A stretch of DNA of 64,000 nt. Source: JADJSS01 sp964490845 (GTDB lineage: Bacteria > Bacteroidota > Bacteroidia > Chitinophagales > JADIYW01). Where the stretch lies: assembly GCA_964490845.1 (NCBI GenBank), contig CAZBED010000008.1, positions 55,422-119,421 of the forward strand. The letters are read 5' to 3'. Positions within the stretch are counted from its first letter, which is position 1. Each line of letters starts with the position of its first letter. Below the pieces are notes generated by a model, which ran no database searches, had not been told where the DNA came from, and was given only the letters and a program-made list of their open reading frames with translations. This document shows positions 16,720 through 26,495 of the stretch, piece by piece. The position numbers and the translations under genes were made by a program.

Positions 16720-18318
16720 ATGTCAGCATACAACACACCAGAAGGCGTAGAAATTAAAGGGGCTTACAAGCCGGAATACGCAGAAATACTGACGCCGGAA
16801 GCATTGGTATTTTTTGCCAAACTGCAACGCAAATACAATGCCCGTCGCAAAGAACTACTGCAAAAGAGAGTGGAACGCCAGGTACGCCTGGATGCAGGTG
16901 AATTACCTGATTTCCTGCCGGAAACCAAATCCATCCGTGAATCGGACTGGACGGTTGCACCTTGTCCGGCAGATATCCAGGACAGAAGGGTGGAAATCAC
17001 AGGGCCTGTGGACCGAAAAATGATTATCAATGCACTTAATTCGGGTGCTAAGGTATTCATGGCGGATTTTGAGGATTCCAACGCGCCAACCTGGGAGAAT
17101 AATATCTCCGGACAAATCAACCTGAAAGACGCTAACCGCAAAACCATTTCTTTCATTAATGAAGCCAATGGAAAAGAGTACAAACTGAATGATAAACATG
17201 CCGTTTTATTCGTTCGTCCCCGAGGTTGGCACCTTTTAGAAAAACATGTAACCGTAGACGGTGAAGTGGCCAGTGGTTCCATCTGGGATTTTGCCATATA
17301 TTTTTACCACAATGCCAAAGAAAGACTGGCGCAAGGCAGCGGTATCTACTTCTATTTGCCAAAAATGGAATCGCACTTAGAAGCACGTTTGTGGAATGAT
17401 ATTTTTGTAGATGCACAGCAGGAACTGGGCGTTCCGCAAGGTTCCATCAAAGCAACGGTTCTTATTGAAACCATTGTGGCTACTTTTGAGTTAAATGAGA
17501 TTTTATTCGAATTAAAAGAACACTCTGCAGGCCTGAACTGCGGACGTTGGGATTATATTTTCTCGTTTATTAAACGAACCGTTAAAAACAAGCAGTTTTT
17601 GGTACCGGACAGAATGCAGGTAACGATGACTACGCATTTCCTGAAATCTTATTCCGAGTTGGTGATACAGACTTGCCACAAACGCCATGCATTCGCGATG
17701 GGTGGTATGGCTGCGCAAATTCCTATCAAGGACAATCCGGAAGCGAACGAAATAGCATTGGCAAAAGTACGTGCCGACAAAGAGCGCGAAGCGAAAGCGG
17801 GCCACGACGGAACATGGGTGGCACATCCGGGTTTAGTACAAATAGCCATGGACGAATTCAATAAATATATGCCGACACCTAATCAGATTCATGTAAAACG
17901 TGAAGATGTACATGTTACGGCAACTGATTTGCTGGAAGTGCCTAAAGGAACGATTACCTTAGGTGGTTTGAAAAACAACATCGACGTAGGCATCCAGTAT
18001 TTAGAAGCGTGGTTAAGAGGTAATGGTTGTGTGCCAATTCACAATTTAATGGAGGATGCTGCTACTGCTGAAATTTCCCGTACACAGGTTTGGCAGTGGG
18101 TACACCACGAAGATGCAAAACTGGATGACGGCACAAAAGTAACGGCTGAATTGGTTCAGAATCTTATTAATGAACAGAAAGAGGCTTACAAGGCAACTTT
18201 AGGAGATAAATATGCCGCTTCAAAATTTGACCTTGCTATTGAATTGTTCACAAAAATGAGCTTACAAGATACGCTGGAAGAATTTTTAACGTTAGAAGCT
18301 TATAATTATATCGATTAA
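16720..18318 (+). CDS. aceB: Malate synthase A
   Basis: A 532-residue malate synthase, the second step of the glyoxylate shunt: glyoxylate plus acetyl-CoA gives malate. Family segments include MADFEDSNAPTW, VRPRGWHLLEKH, LIETIVATFELNEILFELKEH split by its Ala-Gly loop, NCGRWDYIFSFIK, and MEDAATAEISR, which holds the catalytic Asp. The length fits isoform A. It is followed after 36 bases by isocitrate lyase in the same direction, the usual aceB-aceA pairing. No aceK or regulator lies nearby. The operon lets the cell grow on acetate or on acetyl-CoA from fatty acids. Confidence 0.96.
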   Translation: MSAYNTPEGVEIKGAYKPEYAEILTPEALVFFAKLQRKYNARRKELLQKRVERQVRLDAGELPDFLPETKSIRESDWTVAPCPADIQDRRVEITGPVDRKMIINALNSGAKVFMADFEDSNAPTWENNISGQINLKDANRKTISFINEANGKEYKLNDKHAVLFVRPRGWHLLEKHVTVDGEVASGSIWDFAIYFYHNAKERLAQGSGIYFYLPKMESHLEARLWNDIFVDAQQELGVPQGSIKATVLIETIVATFELNEILFELKEHSAGLNCGRWDYIFSFIKRTVKNKQFLVPDRMQVTMTTHFLKSYSELVIQTCHKRHAFAMGGMAAQIPIKDNPEANEIALAKVRADKEREAKAGHDGTWVAHPGLVQIAMDEFNKYMPTPNQIHVKREDVHVTATDLLEVPKGTITLGGLKNNIDVGIQYLEAWLRGNGCVPIHNLMEDAATAEISRTQVWQWVHHEDAKLDDGTKVTAELVQNLINEQKEAYKATLGDKYAASKFDLAIELFTKMSLQDTLEEFLTLEAYNYID

Positions 18319-18354
18319 TCAACTTTTTTCACAAAATCAATAACTTAAATAAAA

Positions 18355-19638
18355 ATGGCAACAAAACAAGAAAGAGCGGAAGCTCTAAAAAAAGATTGGG
18401 CAACTAATCCGCGTTGGAAAGACGTTAAAAGAGATTACACAGCCGAAGAAGTGATAAACATTAGCGGTTCTGTACAAATTGAATACACTTTAGCTAAGAA
18501 CGGAGCTGAAAAATTATGGAAAAAATTACACACGGATGACTGGGTCGCCGGTTTAGGTGCTTTCAATGGTAATCAGGCTATTCAGGAAGTTACAGCAGGC
18601 ATGAAAGCCATTTATCTTTCAGGCTGGCAGGTAGCTGCTGATGCTAACCTTTCCGCAGAAATGTATCCGGATCAATCTTTATATCCTGCGAACTCGGTAC
18701 CAATGGTGGTTAAACGTATCAACAACTCTTTGATGCGTCGTGACCAGATTGAATACATGGATGGCGAACCAACACGCGACTGGATGGTTCCTATCGTTGC
18801 AGATGCTGAAGCCGGTTTTGGTGGTAACCTGAATGCATACGAATTAATGAAACAAATGATTGAGGCGGGTGCTGCCGGTGTTCACTGGGAAGACCAGTTA
18901 GCTTCTGCTAAGAAATGCGGCCACTTAGGCGGTAAAGTGTTAGTACCCACTCAGGAAGCTATCAACAAATTATCCGCTGCACGGTTAGCCGCGGACGTTT
19001 GCGGTACTTCTACTTTGGTAATTGCTCGCACGGATGCTGAGGCTGCTAACCTGATTACTTCGGATATCGACCCGCGTGACCAAAAATTTATTATTGATGG
19101 AAAACGTGCACCAGAAGGTTTCTATTATGTAAAAAACGGTTTGGAACAAGGTATCGACAGAGGCTTATCATATGCTCCGTATGCTGATTTAATCTGGATG
19201 GAAACCGGAAATCCTGATTTAGGCATGGCAAGAGAATTTGCTCAAGGCATTCACGCGAAATATCCGGGAAAAATGCTGGCGTATAACTGTTCGCCATCAT
19301 TCAACTGGGCGAAATATATGGATGTAAAGGCAATGACTACCTTCCGTGAAGATTTAGCGGCCATGGGTTACAAATTCCAGTTTATCACCTTAGCCGGTTT
19401 CCACGCCAACAACACCGTGATGTTTGAATTAAGCAAAGCATACATGGAAAGAGGGATGGCAGGTTACTCTGAGTTACAACAAAGAGAATTCGCTTTGGAA
19501 TCTGCCGGTTTCCAGGCAATCAAACACCAGTCATTTGTTGGTACAGGTTACTTTGATGCTATTCAGCAGGTTTGTCAGCAAGGACAATCTTCTACTACTG
19601 CATTGGCTGGTTCAACAGAAGCGGAACAGTTCCATTAA
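18355..19638 (+). CDS. aceA: Isocitrate lyase
   Basis: A 427-residue isocitrate lyase, which splits isocitrate to glyoxylate and succinate. The catalytic loop KKCGH is at about 183-187 within SAKKCGHLGGKVLVP, the Mg-binding segment is DAEAGFGG, and the C-terminal lid ends STTALAGSTEAEQF as usual. Length and all blocks are normal. It is the second gene of the glyoxylate shunt operon and is followed by a strong terminator. Confidence 0.97.
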   Translation: MATKQERAEALKKDWATNPRWKDVKRDYTAEEVINISGSVQIEYTLAKNGAEKLWKKLHTDDWVAGLGAFNGNQAIQEVTAGMKAIYLSGWQVAADANLSAEMYPDQSLYPANSVPMVVKRINNSLMRRDQIEYMDGEPTRDWMVPIVADAEAGFGGNLNAYELMKQMIEAGAAGVHWEDQLASAKKCGHLGGKVLVPTQEAINKLSAARLAADVCGTSTLVIARTDAEAANLITSDIDPRDQKFIIDGKRAPEGFYYVKNGLEQGIDRGLSYAPYADLIWMETGNPDLGMAREFAQGIHAKYPGKMLAYNCSPSFNWAKYMDVKAMTTFREDLAAMGYKFQFITLAGFHANNTVMFELSKAYMERGMAGYSELQQREFALESAGFQAIKHQSFVGTGYFDAIQQVCQQGQSSTTALAGSTEAEQFH

Positions 19639-19740
19639 TTGATACATAATTAATCATGCGCCAATCGATTATCGAAGCATGATAGTATGTTTAATATACC
19701 TGTTATCTGCTGCCTAGCACGGATAACGCAATTCAATCAG

Positions 19741-19777
19741 GAGGCTGCCTTAAAATCTACAAGGCAGCCTCTTTTTT
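19741..19777 (+). terminator. Rho-independent terminator of the aceBA operon
   Basis: Perfect 11-bp stem (19741-19751 with 19761-19771, loop of nine), followed by a T-rich run. It lies about 100 bases past the isocitrate lyase stop. Confidence 0.9.
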
Positions 19778-19830
19778 ATTAATATAAATAACTACTTACT
19801 TATCACTGATATTCTGAATAAAATTTGTAG

Positions 19831-19838
19831 TAAATTTG
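19831..19838 (+). promoter_or_regulatory. -7 box of the small membrane protein gene
   Basis: TAAATTTG matches the Bacteroidetes -7 consensus exactly and lies 23 nt before the ATG at 19862. No good -33 element at 18-19 nt was seen. Confidence 0.45.
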
Positions 19839-19861
19839 AATCGAAAATTTTATTCATCTAT

Positions 19862-20245
19862 ATGCCAAAATATAGTATTGCCAAACAGACATTCTTGTAC
19901 CTTTTTATAATCACCCTTATAATCAGTTTATTGCTGTATGGTTATGGTTATTTCTTTAATAAATCGACCCCGACCGGGCTTCGTATATTCTTTACTCTAC
20001 TTTCAATGTCTATTCTTAGCCTTGAACTATATTGCGGTATAAATGTCATCTCCTCTTATAAAATTATGGGCATTACAGCAATACTACTGGCTTCAATTAG
20101 TTTCTCAATAAATTTGTATGCAACCTGGAATCCTTCTTTTCTTGCTTCATTCTGGCTATTTACAGAAATCTTTATTGCATTGGCAGCATTATCCGCCGGG
20201 GTTGCAACAGGTATGAAGTTGTTTTCAACCAGTCCGTCCTCCTAA
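19862..20245 (+). CDS. Small integral membrane protein of unknown function
   Basis: A 127-residue protein made almost only of four predicted membrane helices (about 10-30, 39-60, 67-88 and 97-117) with short loops. No catalytic motif or family is recognisable. It has its own -7 box and follows the aceBA terminator, so it is a single-gene unit. Position in the inner membrane is predicted. Confidence 0.7.
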   Translation: MPKYSIAKQTFLYLFIITLIISLLLYGYGYFFNKSTPTGLRIFFTLLSMSILSLELYCGINVISSYKIMGITAILLASISFSINLYATWNPSFLASFWLFTEIFIALAALSAGVATGMKLFSTSPSS

Positions 20246-20261
20246 TGTACGATACATACAT

Positions 20262-20286
20262 AAAAAAATCCCGCAAAAGAGCGGGA
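20262..20286 (-). terminator. Terminator of the sphingomyelinase-like gene
   Basis: GC-rich stem TCCCGC/GCGGGA (20269-20274 with 20281-20286) with an A run on its left reads as a hairpin plus U tract on the minus strand, 26 bases past the leftward stop. Confidence 0.85.
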
Positions 20287-20311
20287 CTGTGTATTCATGC
20301 TTAGAACGCTA

Positions 20312-22603
20312 CTAATTTTTTACAAATTTACCATTATACAACTGCTGTCTTTCATCCGACAAAGCAATCATATAAAATCCATTTGACAATCCATCAACAT
20401 TCTTGTATACCGCGTTTGGTCCGGCTACGCCATCATATTGCTGAGAACTAACCAATTTACCATACACATCGTAAACGGTTAAATAAACAGGGCTTTCCTG
20501 CTCCAGATAGAATTCAACTGTAAGTTGGCTGCTAACCGGATTGGGATATACAGCAAAGACATTGGCTGATTTTTCAATTTCCTCTTCTTCCGGCTCAGCT
20601 AATCTCAAAGCAACACTGGACAAAGTAGTCTGCAATGAATAACAGGCTGTATTGCTGGCGCCACTTACACCATAAACTTTGATATAATAGGTAGCCGCCT
20701 TAGAAGCATTATAGGTAACCTGTTCATTTACGACTCCTGTAGTTGAAGATGTCTTCAATAAACTTCCTTTGCTATCATATAATTGCAAATCATAGTTTGC
20801 AGGCAGGTTCGACAACAGCACTTTCAAATTTTTCTGTGTGGATGTGGTGGCAACAGAAAACCAGTCTACATCGGTGGCTGTACCAATTTTTGCATTAATG
20901 GTACTATTCGCGGTAATTGATTTTGCCGTATTCTTTGTCTCGTTCGATTCATAGTTATCCGTACACGGAACTGCAAGCGTTGAGAAATTAACGGATGCCG
21001 TCCAATTGCTGTACAACAAGCCACCGCAATCTGTACGCACCTGTACCTCATAAGCAGTGCCTGCTGCCAGCCCGCTGAGAGCGATACTGTTTGTAGCGGC
21101 GCTAACCGTTGTCCAAGCAGAACCACTAACTGGTTTATATTGAACTTTATAGCCGGAAGCGCCGGTTACGGCATTCCACAACACGGTACAGGCTGTTTGA
21201 GTGATACTTGAGATATTCACACCGGAAGCATCCGAACAGACAGGAAGCGTACCCGGGTAAACAAATGTCCCCTTAACACCATAATGATCGCTGATATCAA
21301 ATTTCTTCCACATAGCATCCGCGACAGTGCGATAAGGCGTAACCTGATTTACAGCGGAAAGAGGTAAAAGATTGGTTTTCATCGGCAGGACATAATCCAG
21401 ATATTCAGCAGGGTCACTGGTAGAGGACAAATAACTGTTCGTCTGTGAATTCCAGGAAGGGTTTAACGGACTGTCAAAAACCGGTTGTTGTGCATTGAAA
21501 AAGGGCGTCCACAAGCTATCATACTCCCCCCATTTGTTGGTAATCTTATCAATATTCAAATCCCCACCGAACAGCACGGCTTCTCCGGCAGGAATAGCTT
21601 TTCCGGCAATATAGGATTTTGCCTGCTGCAGTTGCGTCTTCCTGATATTTACATCCACTTCTTCATTAAAGGCATCCATGTGCGTACCAAATAAATGATA
21701 CTTTACACCCAGTTTATTAATTCGGCAGTATTTGAATCCTTTATATGCCAGGCAATCATCCGCGTTGCAGGTATTTCCAAATAAGTATTGATCCTGAGTT
21801 TCAATTGGCCAACGGCTGACAATCAAAATGCCGCCATCCTGAACCGGATCCAAGGCACTGTGATTTGCTATATCAACTACGGTGGATTGATACGGGTACT
21901 CGGCAGTAAGTTGTGACAACATACTCAACCGGACATCGTCGTCAAACATCTCCTGAAAAATTATAGCATCATAGTTGTGCAACACATCATCATAATAATC
22001 CTTCCGAACATTCTGGTCATTAAAAAACAACTCCGAAGGACGCATATAGGTATTTTGCGTTAGTATATTCACCTTTCTCGGATTCGACAAATCAGCAGCA
22101 TTAATCGGAAATGGATCATTTTCCTGAATCGTATACAAAATATCATCATAGCCGCCTGTAAAATAAAAAGCATATTTAATAGTCATTGATTTACCATTCA
22201 TGGTAAAATTTTGTGTATGAAAATTACGGTCGGTATACCAGGCCTGGCTAAATCCGGGTCCGGCCGCTGAACACCAGATAGAACTGCCAATCAGGCTACC
22301 GGTCATCTTGAGTTTTAACTGCACCGTTTCGCCGGCAGATGTAAGATTTACAGTATGGTAAAACGTATTCCCGTTATGTACACCGGCATCCCTGTTTGTC
22401 CACAAGACATTCGTATTGCGCTGCCACGCGGATAAGGTGCCTGATCTTCCCCACCATTCTGAGGACGCCATAACATGGTCGCCGGTTTGTGTACAATTAA
22501 CAGTAAAACTTAATGAGGTATTGTTTTGGAAGTATACATACGTTTTCTGGCCAAACGTATAAAGAGAAACTAAAAGACTTAGTAACGTAAATATTTTTTT
22601 CAT
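20312..22603 (-). CDS. Secreted sphingomyelinase-like phosphodiesterase with FN3, PPC and T9SS domains
   Basis: About 763 residues from the ATG at 22603, where MKKIFTLLSLLVSLYTFGQ is a clean signal peptide. A longer frame exists to 22645, but a -7 box falls inside it. Residues about 20-150 are a beta-rich domain with many aromatic residues. The DNase I-like fold follows: TQNTYMRP, IFQEMFDDD (metal Glu), VSRWPI, GTHMDAF, GGDLN, PAEYLDY and DISDHYGV. The order and spacing match neutral sphingomyelinase C/beta-toxin rather than plain nucleases. Then come a fibronectin III domain, a bacterial pre-peptidase C-terminal domain (NETKNTAKSI, DVDWFSV) and a T9SS tail (VYPNPVSSQ). Predicted action is cleavage of sphingomyelin or another phospholipid outside the cell. 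Confidence 0.87.
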   Translation of the reverse strand: MKKIFTLLSLLVSLYTFGQKTYVYFQNNTSLSFTVNCTQTGDHVMASSEWWGRSGTLSAWQRNTNVLWTNRDAGVHNGNTFYHTVNLTSAGETVQLKLKMTGSLIGSSIWCSAAGPGFSQAWYTDRNFHTQNFTMNGKSMTIKYAFYFTGGYDDILYTIQENDPFPINAADLSNPRKVNILTQNTYMRPSELFFNDQNVRKDYYDDVLHNYDAIIFQEMFDDDVRLSMLSQLTAEYPYQSTVVDIANHSALDPVQDGGILIVSRWPIETQDQYLFGNTCNADDCLAYKGFKYCRINKLGVKYHLFGTHMDAFNEEVDVNIRKTQLQQAKSYIAGKAIPAGEAVLFGGDLNIDKITNKWGEYDSLWTPFFNAQQPVFDSPLNPSWNSQTNSYLSSTSDPAEYLDYVLPMKTNLLPLSAVNQVTPYRTVADAMWKKFDISDHYGVKGTFVYPGTLPVCSDASGVNISSITQTACTVLWNAVTGASGYKVQYKPVSGSAWTTVSAATNSIALSGLAAGTAYEVQVRTDCGGLLYSNWTASVNFSTLAVPCTDNYESNETKNTAKSITANSTINAKIGTATDVDWFSVATTSTQKNLKVLLSNLPANYDLQLYDSKGSLLKTSSTTGVVNEQVTYNASKAATYYIKVYGVSGASNTACYSLQTTLSSVALRLAEPEEEEIEKSANVFAVYPNPVSSQLTVEFYLEQESPVYLTVYDVYGKLVSSQQYDGVAGPNAVYKNVDGLSNGFYMIALSDERQQLYNGKFVKN

Positions 22604-22623
22604 TGATAGTGAAGTATTTAATG

Positions 22624-22631
22624 CAAAAATA
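22624..22631 (-). promoter_or_regulatory. -7 box of the sphingomyelinase-like gene
   Basis: CAAAAATA on the plus strand reads TATTTTTG on the minus strand, matching TAnnTTTG, 20 nt before the ATG at 22603. This supports the shorter start. Confidence 0.45.
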
Positions 22632-22672
22632 GGCATTATAAGCAAGAATATGTGTATATGGATTGAATTTTA

Positions 22673-23494
22673 ATGCCATACGTATATCTGTTACCCAACG
22701 AAATTGCTAATTTTAAAGGGAAAAATACGCTGGATATGCCAAAAAATTCTCCGGAAGATGTGAAAGTTTATTATAACAGGATGACAGCATCTTATTTGGA
22801 TATTTATGGTGATGTCATACAGGCGTTCAGGCCGGCAGATACGGAAAAGCTACTCGATTATATTGCGAGAAGCGCAGGTATCAACTGGAATATGAATGTA
22901 TTGGATTTGGGCTGTGGGGTGGCCGGCCCATCTATCTATTTTGCCAAGAAATGGAATGTACATATTGACGCAGTTACCGTTTCAGAAGTGCAGGCAGAGA
23001 TAGCGTCAAAAAAAATAGTACAGGAAAACCTGCAGGATAATATCAACATACATACAGGAGATTATCATCAATTAGAGCAACTGCCGATTGCTAACAGCCA
23101 ATACGATACCGCATTATTTCTGGAAAGCCTGGGCCACTCCTATGATACCCGCTTAGCGATATGGCAAGCTGCTCAAAAATTAAAGAAAGGCGGGGTTTTA
23201 TACATAAAAGACTTTTATAAAAAGAAAGGAGATAACATTGCCGCACAACAAAAGATTGATAAAATCATCGGCAATATAAATCAGCAATATGCCTACAATA
23301 CGTTGAGTCTGGAAGATGTTAAAGACGCCTTGCTGCAAGCAGGTTTAACAATTGAATTTATTCGTCCGTTCGACTTTTTGGATGATATTTCAGTTCGGTA
23401 CAACTTTGAACAGGCCAATAATATTGACATTTTTGAAGGCATCCCGGAATTTTATCCGGCAGAATGGCTGGAAATAAAATGTGTAAAGCCCTGA
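22673..23494 (+). CDS. SAM-dependent methyltransferase (paralogue of the one at 25.6-26.5 kb)
   Basis: A 273-residue class I methyltransferase. Motif I is LDLGCGVAGPSIYFAK at about 77-92, followed by DAVTVSEVQ and a motif ending in LFLESLGHSYD. It shares the opening YYNRM..YLDIYGDVIQAFR and most core motifs with the leftward gene at 25572-26462, so the two are paralogues. The layout resembles the UbiE/tocopherol or geranyl-diphosphate methyltransferase group that acts on isoprenoid or lipid-like acceptors, but the acceptor is not known. It converges on a UbiA-type gene 8 bases away. A shorter start at 22736 (MPKNSPEDV) is possible. Confidence 0.82.
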   Translation: MPYVYLLPNEIANFKGKNTLDMPKNSPEDVKVYYNRMTASYLDIYGDVIQAFRPADTEKLLDYIARSAGINWNMNVLDLGCGVAGPSIYFAKKWNVHIDAVTVSEVQAEIASKKIVQENLQDNINIHTGDYHQLEQLPIANSQYDTALFLESLGHSYDTRLAIWQAAQKLKKGGVLYIKDFYKKKGDNIAAQQKIDKIIGNINQQYAYNTLSLEDVKDALLQAGLTIEFIRPFDFLDDISVRYNFEQANNIDIFEGIPEFYPAEWLEIKCVKP

Positions 23495-23502
23495 AGAATC
23501 TA

Positions 23503-24522
23503 TTACTTCACAAAACGAATGGGAAAAGTAACAGCTGCCCAAACCCATACTCTTACTATCGGAAATATTCCTACCAGCAACAGGGAGTAAAAACCATAGA
23601 AAATATCATTCTGTAACGCCAGTAAACCAAAAATATACACAGGTAATACCACTTCATAAAAGATATTGATATCATATAGTTCATTATCCATGGAAGGGTT
23701 GGGCCGTTTGAGTAAGAATGGAATAATGTAAGTCTTTCGTTTAAACCAATATACAATAAATACGATGAAAGCAACGCCCAACAGCACGGCAGCTTTGTCT
23801 AGTCCGATAAAACAGAATCCCAAAAAACAAAGAATTTCTGATGGCAGCACAAACCTGTACAGAAATTTACTGACAGATGAGCGGTTGTAACGTGTGCCAA
23901 TTGTCTTTTGCTGAATAGCCGCATCGAATTTCGCGTCGAATAAAAGATGCATGATAATATTACGGAACCCTCTTAATAGTGCCCAAACCAACAAAAATCC
24001 GAGCTGTCCCTTTTGAACCACTGTCAGGTTAAAAAAAGTAGGGTAATTAATATTGATGGCGAGCAGGTAGAAAATGGTACCGCTGTATAAAGCATCCAGT
24101 AAAGGTGCTACATACAAATTCTTCTTCAAACGAAATGGAGGACAGGAATAGACTATAAAGCATGCGATTTGCGCGGCAAATAAAAGGGCTGAATGAAGAT
24201 TGCTGATGGTCATGTAAAACTCAACTCCCATTTGCAACAATACGATGCTGAAAAATATCCAACGGGTACGTACCGTTAATTCACTGACAGCATTGGATTT
24301 CCCCGCAGCGATATCATCCTTGATATCTGTCCATTCATTGATAAAGAAACCAAACGACGCGACAGATACTGTAAGCAATAAAAAACCGGCAGACAGGAAT
24401 ACGGAATCAGCAAATGCGATATCCGCCTGATACAAACCCCAGCCATAGAAACCCAACACAGGCGGCAAAATAAAATTCCACCAGTCCTTAATGCGTATAC
24501 TTCTTAAATAGGCCTGTATCAC
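23503..24522 (-). CDS. UbiA-family prenyltransferase-like membrane protein (copy 1)
   Basis: A 339-residue protein with eight to nine predicted membrane helices. The first aspartate-rich motif is present as NEWTDIKDDIAAGKSN (about 66-81; the usual NDxxDxxxD with Glu at position 2). The second appears as FDAKFDAA at about 196-203. UbiA proteins transfer a polyprenyl chain from a diphosphate to an acceptor ring, lipid or sugar, using Mg bound by these motifs. It lies 33 bases after a second UbiA-like gene in the same direction and they are probably co-transcribed with a methyltransferase. Acceptor and prenyl donor are not known. Confidence 0.75.
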   Translation of the reverse strand: MIQAYLRSIRIKDWWNFILPPVLGFYGWGLYQADIAFADSVFLSAGFLLLTVSVASFGFFINEWTDIKDDIAAGKSNAVSELTVRTRWIFFSIVLLQMGVEFYMTISNLHSALLFAAQIACFIVYSCPPFRLKKNLYVAPLLDALYSGTIFYLLAININYPTFFNLTVVQKGQLGFLLVWALLRGFRNIIMHLLFDAKFDAAIQQKTIGTRYNRSSVSKFLYRFVLPSEILCFLGFCFIGLDKAAVLLGVAFIVFIVYWFKRKTYIIPFLLKRPNPSMDNELYDINIFYEVVLPVYIFGLLALQNDIFYGFYSLLLVGIFPIVRVWVWAAVTFPIRFVK

Positions 24523-24555
24523 ACATTAAAGATACAATCCGATTAGCGCAGATGT

Positions 24556-25569
24556 TTAAAAATGAAAATATTTTTTGATAAATCCGATGGTATACCGGAG
24601 GTAGATAGGAAAAAACAGCAACAAGTTCAACGACAATATCCAGATAAAGAAAGGCTGGAAAAAACTAAAATAGCACAACAGCAGCAACGGAAGGTGTATT
24701 TCATAAAATTCGTTCAGAAGCTGTTTATTGATAAAATCATACCGTATCTCAAAATCAGAAAGCAACGGTGCTTTTTTGCTTATTCTTTCCTTGATTATAT
24801 AAGCCAAGATGTAGAACAAATAAGCATATAAGAACAAATGGCGTGTTTGCGGCAGGAAATATAACAACAAGAAAAAGAGTCCCCATTCAAACGGCACCAT
24901 GAGGTGCATCACCCAAGATTTGCTTTTACGGACTCCGTGCAGGGTTACAAATGTTTGCGTCTGGGTATTAAGGTCGTTGTCGTAATCCTCTATCTGGTGA
25001 TTGAGTATATTCCGAATCCCCATCAAGATTAACCAGACAACATATATTATTAGGAATGAGTCAGCAACCCTTACAGTGCCTATGATTTTTGAATAGGTAT
25101 AAACAGCTAATATACATGGAACAACCTGTGCATAAAGCGCATCGGTCACAACTCCCCAGGCGCCTCTTTCTTTCAGCCGAAATGGCGGCAGAGCATAAAC
25201 AAAGAACAAGATAAACTCCAAAGCGATGAACAGTAACGAGAATCGGTCAAACGGGAGGATAAACCATGGGAAAATAGAAAGGAATAAAAAACAAATCACG
25301 AGCAAAACGGACGTGGTCCTCGAAAAGTTGATAAACAGATTCTGCTTGCCATTCTTAATGTCATCGTGATAGTCGTGGTAATCATTCAACACATATCCCA
25401 TTCCTGCTATTCCCATTGACAACAGGATAGAAACAAGAATATACCACAGTATTCTGGTTCCACTGGAATGCCCCAGGAACAACACGACATACAGGCTGCA
25501 GAAAATGGTACTGAATTTATACTGCACATTCGCCCATAAACGGTTTTGTATATTGCTGAAGAATGCCAA
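24556..25569 (-). CDS. UbiA-family prenyltransferase-like membrane protein (copy 2)
   Basis: A 337-residue polytopic protein. It has clear UbiA motifs: NDYHDYHDDIKNGKQN (about 62-77) and NQIEDYDNDLNTQTQ (about 191-205), both facing the cytoplasm in known structures. The segment FVYALPPFRLKERG matches FIVYSCPPFRLKKN in the neighbouring copy, so the two genes are paralogues. It starts 2 bases after the stop of the upstream methyltransferase, which shows an operon of methyltransferase, UbiA and UbiA. Together these suggest synthesis of a prenylated and methylated small molecule or lipid. That product is inference. Confidence 0.8.
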   Translation of the reverse strand: MAFFSNIQNRLWANVQYKFSTIFCSLYVVLFLGHSSGTRILWYILVSILLSMGIAGMGYVLNDYHDYHDDIKNGKQNLFINFSRTTSVLLVICFLFLSIFPWFILPFDRFSLLFIALEFILFFVYALPPFRLKERGAWGVVTDALYAQVVPCILAVYTYSKIIGTVRVADSFLIIYVVWLILMGIRNILNHQIEDYDNDLNTQTQTFVTLHGVRKSKSWVMHLMVPFEWGLFFLLLYFLPQTRHLFLYAYLFYILAYIIKERISKKAPLLSDFEIRYDFINKQLLNEFYEIHLPLLLLCYFSFFQPFFIWILSLNLLLFFPIYLRYTIGFIKKYFHF

Positions 25570-25571
25570 AC

Positions 25572-26462
25572 TCAGAGATCCTCTTTGTTAATGTGATTCA
25601 TTTGGAGCTGGAAAATATTCTGTAAGAAGTAGCGATGCATGCCTTTTTTGACATCGTATTCCGGTTTATATAATTTCACTTCAAAAAAGTCTATCGGGAA
25701 AATGTATTTTTCCCAGTTGTCAATCTTGGCAATACCAGTCAGTTCCTGAAATTCGTTGGAGATAGACAGATTTTCAAAATCATCCAGCGGAATGTCAATG
25801 GTCTTGACAAACACAATGACATACCCCAATTCTCTGACCAGGTCAACAAACCCGCTCAAATCCGCCACGTCATAATAGTAGGCATCATTAATTTTTTTGA
25901 TTTCACTGTCAATCTTTCGTTGAACCAGCCAATTCTTTGAAACCCGGCGGAACAAGTCTTTGATATACACCTCTCCACCCGGTTTCAGTACCTTCCAGAT
26001 AGCTTTTAATAATTTCTCTTTATCGGTAGAATGCCCGAATGACTCCAGAAAGTAAACTTTATCAAACGTCTCTTTGGGGAATAATTTATCCACCTCATGA
26101 TAATCCTGCAAATGAACTGTTACTTTATCCTGAAGCTGTTCATTGGCGATATGCTGCCTGGAGGCATTCAGCTGTGATTCGGAAACCGTTACGGCATCAA
26201 TCGTACAGCCTGTTTCTCTGGCAAAATGCCGTGCCGGTCCGCATACGCCACATCCGGCATCCAGCACCCTGTATTCAGGGTTAAAGCCTATCTGCTCTAT
26301 CTGGTAGTTTAATATCCCCTTCAGGTCATTGGTTCTGAAGGCCTGAATCACCTCTCCATACACTTTTATGAAGGCATCATGATTTTTATTGTAAAAATCG
26401 CCTACCTTTTCAGGGTGGTCTGCTTTATTTTTATTACCTTTAAATTTACTGAAGATGGACAT
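25572..26462 (-). CDS. SAM-dependent methyltransferase heading the UbiA operon
   Basis: About 296 residues from the ATG at 26462; a TTG two codons earlier is less likely. Motif I is LDAGCGVCGPARHFAR at about 70-85, then DAVTVSESQ and FLESFGHS. It is a paralogue of the methyltransferase at 22673-23494 (shared YGEVIQAFR and GHS segments). A C-terminal extension of about 25 residues follows the core. It is transcribed away from the dioxygenase array and heads the operon with two UbiA-like genes. The small divergent region between it and the array carries -7 boxes on both strands, so the two groups may be controlled together. Confidence 0.83.
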   Translation of the reverse strand: MSIFSKFKGNKNKADHPEKVGDFYNKNHDAFIKVYGEVIQAFRTNDLKGILNYQIEQIGFNPEYRVLDAGCGVCGPARHFARETGCTIDAVTVSESQLNASRQHIANEQLQDKVTVHLQDYHEVDKLFPKETFDKVYFLESFGHSTDKEKLLKAIWKVLKPGGEVYIKDLFRRVSKNWLVQRKIDSEIKKINDAYYYDVADLSGFVDLVRELGYVIVFVKTIDIPLDDFENLSISNEFQELTGIAKIDNWEKYIFPIDFFEVKLYKPEYDVKKGMHRYFLQNIFQLQMNHINKEDL

Positions 26463-26495
26463 TAGCAAGGCTTTAATTTACTTAATATTTAGTAC

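Noticed and set aside
24562..24831. 89-codon Lys/Gln-rich frame antisense to a UbiA gene
   Set aside because: Low-complexity mirror of a membrane protein; no start signal or relatives recognised.
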